From JBAZLV01 sp041650055 (GTDB lineage: Bacteria > Nitrospirota > UBA9217): 6,091 nucleotides of DNA. The notes below the pieces were generated by a model that did not search any database, was not told the origin of the DNA, and was given only the letters and a program-made list of their open reading frames with translations. A program made the position numbers and the translations under genes. Shown here piece after piece: positions 5,346 through 6,091 of this stretch (the stretch's first letter is position 1; each line of letters begins with the position of its first letter). The stretch is taken from positions 1 through 6,091 of the forward strand of contig JBAZLV010000068.1 of NCBI GenBank assembly GCA_041650055.1, read 5' to 3'.

Positions 5346-6091
5346 ATGCCCCTAACTTTTATCGACATCGAAAAACAGAAAACATGGCGCATTGGAATTT
5401 TTTTTACGGTACTGGTACTCCTTTATTTTCTTATCTTTCTTGTCCTATCATTGCCGTTTTTGCCAGCAGGCATTTCAATGCGCTTTATCCTTGCAATTGT
5501 TTCGATCGCAATTCTTGTTGCAGGGATTCATTTCTGGTTTTCCGCTTCCAACACCGTACAGGATGTAATAAAAGGGTTAAATGCCCAGCCTCCCGATCCA
5601 AAAGACAGCGTTCATACTACACTCAAAAATATTATTGATGAACTTCATGTTGTTACCGGAAATACGCGAAGGATTACCTGCATGGTTATTCCTTCCCTGT
5701 CCATGAATGCTCTGGCAGTCGTGGATATGAAGAACAATGCAATGATTGCCATTACAGAGGGGCTCCTTTCTCGCTTGAACCGTTCCCAGCTCGAAGCAGT
5801 CATTGCTCACGAAGCACACCATATTCTTTCCGGGGATTGTCTTATAACGAGCGTGGCTGCAAGCATGTTTGGTACGCTCTCCGCACTCGTGGAAAAAACC
5901 ACACAAACTCCACGCGGCACTTCATTTCCGCATCCAGCTCTCGCTCTTGCTTCGCTCTTGTTGGCAATGAGTAATCTGTTGAATATGTTTATTTCAAGGG
6001 AGCGGGAATACCGTGCTGATGCAGCTTCCGTCCGGATGACTCGAAATCCCGTTGCTCTTGCAGAGGCGCTTCACCTGTTGTCAGGAAAGTG
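5346..6091 (+). CDS. HtpX-like M48 family membrane metalloprotease, N-terminal part (3' end outside window)
   Basis: This is a zinc endopeptidase of peptidase family M48, likely acting in membrane protein quality control. The visible 248 residues begin with two membrane segments (about 16-39 and 46-65) forming a hairpin. The catalytic domain follows: PSLSMNALAV (116-125), the strand AITEGLL (135-141), then the zinc motif HEAHH (155-159, with H155, E156 and H159) followed by SGD. A third hydrophobic stretch spans about 197-216, and SREREYRAD (217-225) provides the predicted third ligand E221. The ATG is chosen because an in-frame TAA lies at 5325-5327 and GAGGG (5331-5335) precedes it by ten bases. 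It lies 735 bases after lemA on the same strand; LemA/M48 pairs are common, so the two probably formed an operon before the REP/GIY-YIG DNA arrived (inference). The C-terminus is missing from the window. Confidence 0.93.
   Translation, partial: MPLTFIDIEKQKTWRIGIFFTVLVLLYFLIFLVLSLPFLPAGISMRFILAIVSIAILVAGIHFWFSASNTVQDVIKGLNAQPPDPKDSVHTTLKNIIDELHVVTGNTRRITCMVIPSLSMNALAVVDMKNNAMIAITEGLLSRLNRSQLEAVIAHEAHHILSGDCLITSVAASMFGTLSALVEKTTQTPRGTSFPHPALALASLLLAMSNLLNMFISREREYRADAASVRMTRNPVALAEALHLLSGK

Noticed and set aside
5577..5906. Minus-strand open frame of 109 codons opposite the M48 protease
   Set aside because: It is antisense to the conserved HEAHH-containing catalytic region, with no recognisable domain or start signal.

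Overview
The window is bacterial: dense, short-spaced operons, Shine-Dalgarno sites and about 45% GC over most genes. The lineage cannot be fixed from sequence alone. The long-form chorismate synthase, the class II tRNA nucleotidyltransferase and the lemA/M48 protease pair fit many Gram-negative or candidate phyla (for example Desulfobacterota, Nitrospirota or the FCB group).

Left half (1-3395, minus strand): a shikimate-pathway operon read right to left as aroC - aroK - aroB - tRNA nucleotidyltransferase (cut by the left edge). aroK and aroB overlap by 14 bases. These genes supply dehydroquinate synthase, shikimate kinase and chorismate synthase, that is steps 2, 5 and 7 of chorismate synthesis. 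All are intact and carry the expected active-site residues. A plausible extended -10 promoter lies in the 180-base divergent gap 3396-3575.

Right half (plus strand): a GTG-started PPC/DUF296 domain protein (3576-4010), lemA (4050-4610), a small AT-rich GIY-YIG nuclease (4869-5162), and an HtpX-like M48 membrane metalloprotease cut by the right edge (5346 onward). LemA and M48 proteases are commonly paired, so the 735 bases between them look like an insertion.

The most interesting part is that insertion, 4650-5300. It holds a family of REP-like palindromes built on GTCATYCCCGA - 8 or 9 bases - TCGGGRAT, with asymmetric outer ends: a GTC/GAC end and a longer end near ATAYGGTNTTTAA. Two pairs of these hairpins stand tail to tail as compact REPIN-like units of 78 and 73 bases (4703-4780, 5228-5300). 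The same two kinds of end also bracket the GIY-YIG gene, in the same tail-inward orientation. The simplest reading is that the GIY-YIG gene with its ends is an autonomous element and the two short units are gene-less, MITE-like derivatives. This parallels RAYT/REPIN systems but uses a different nuclease fold. The repeat structure is seen directly; mobility and the role of the nuclease are inferred.
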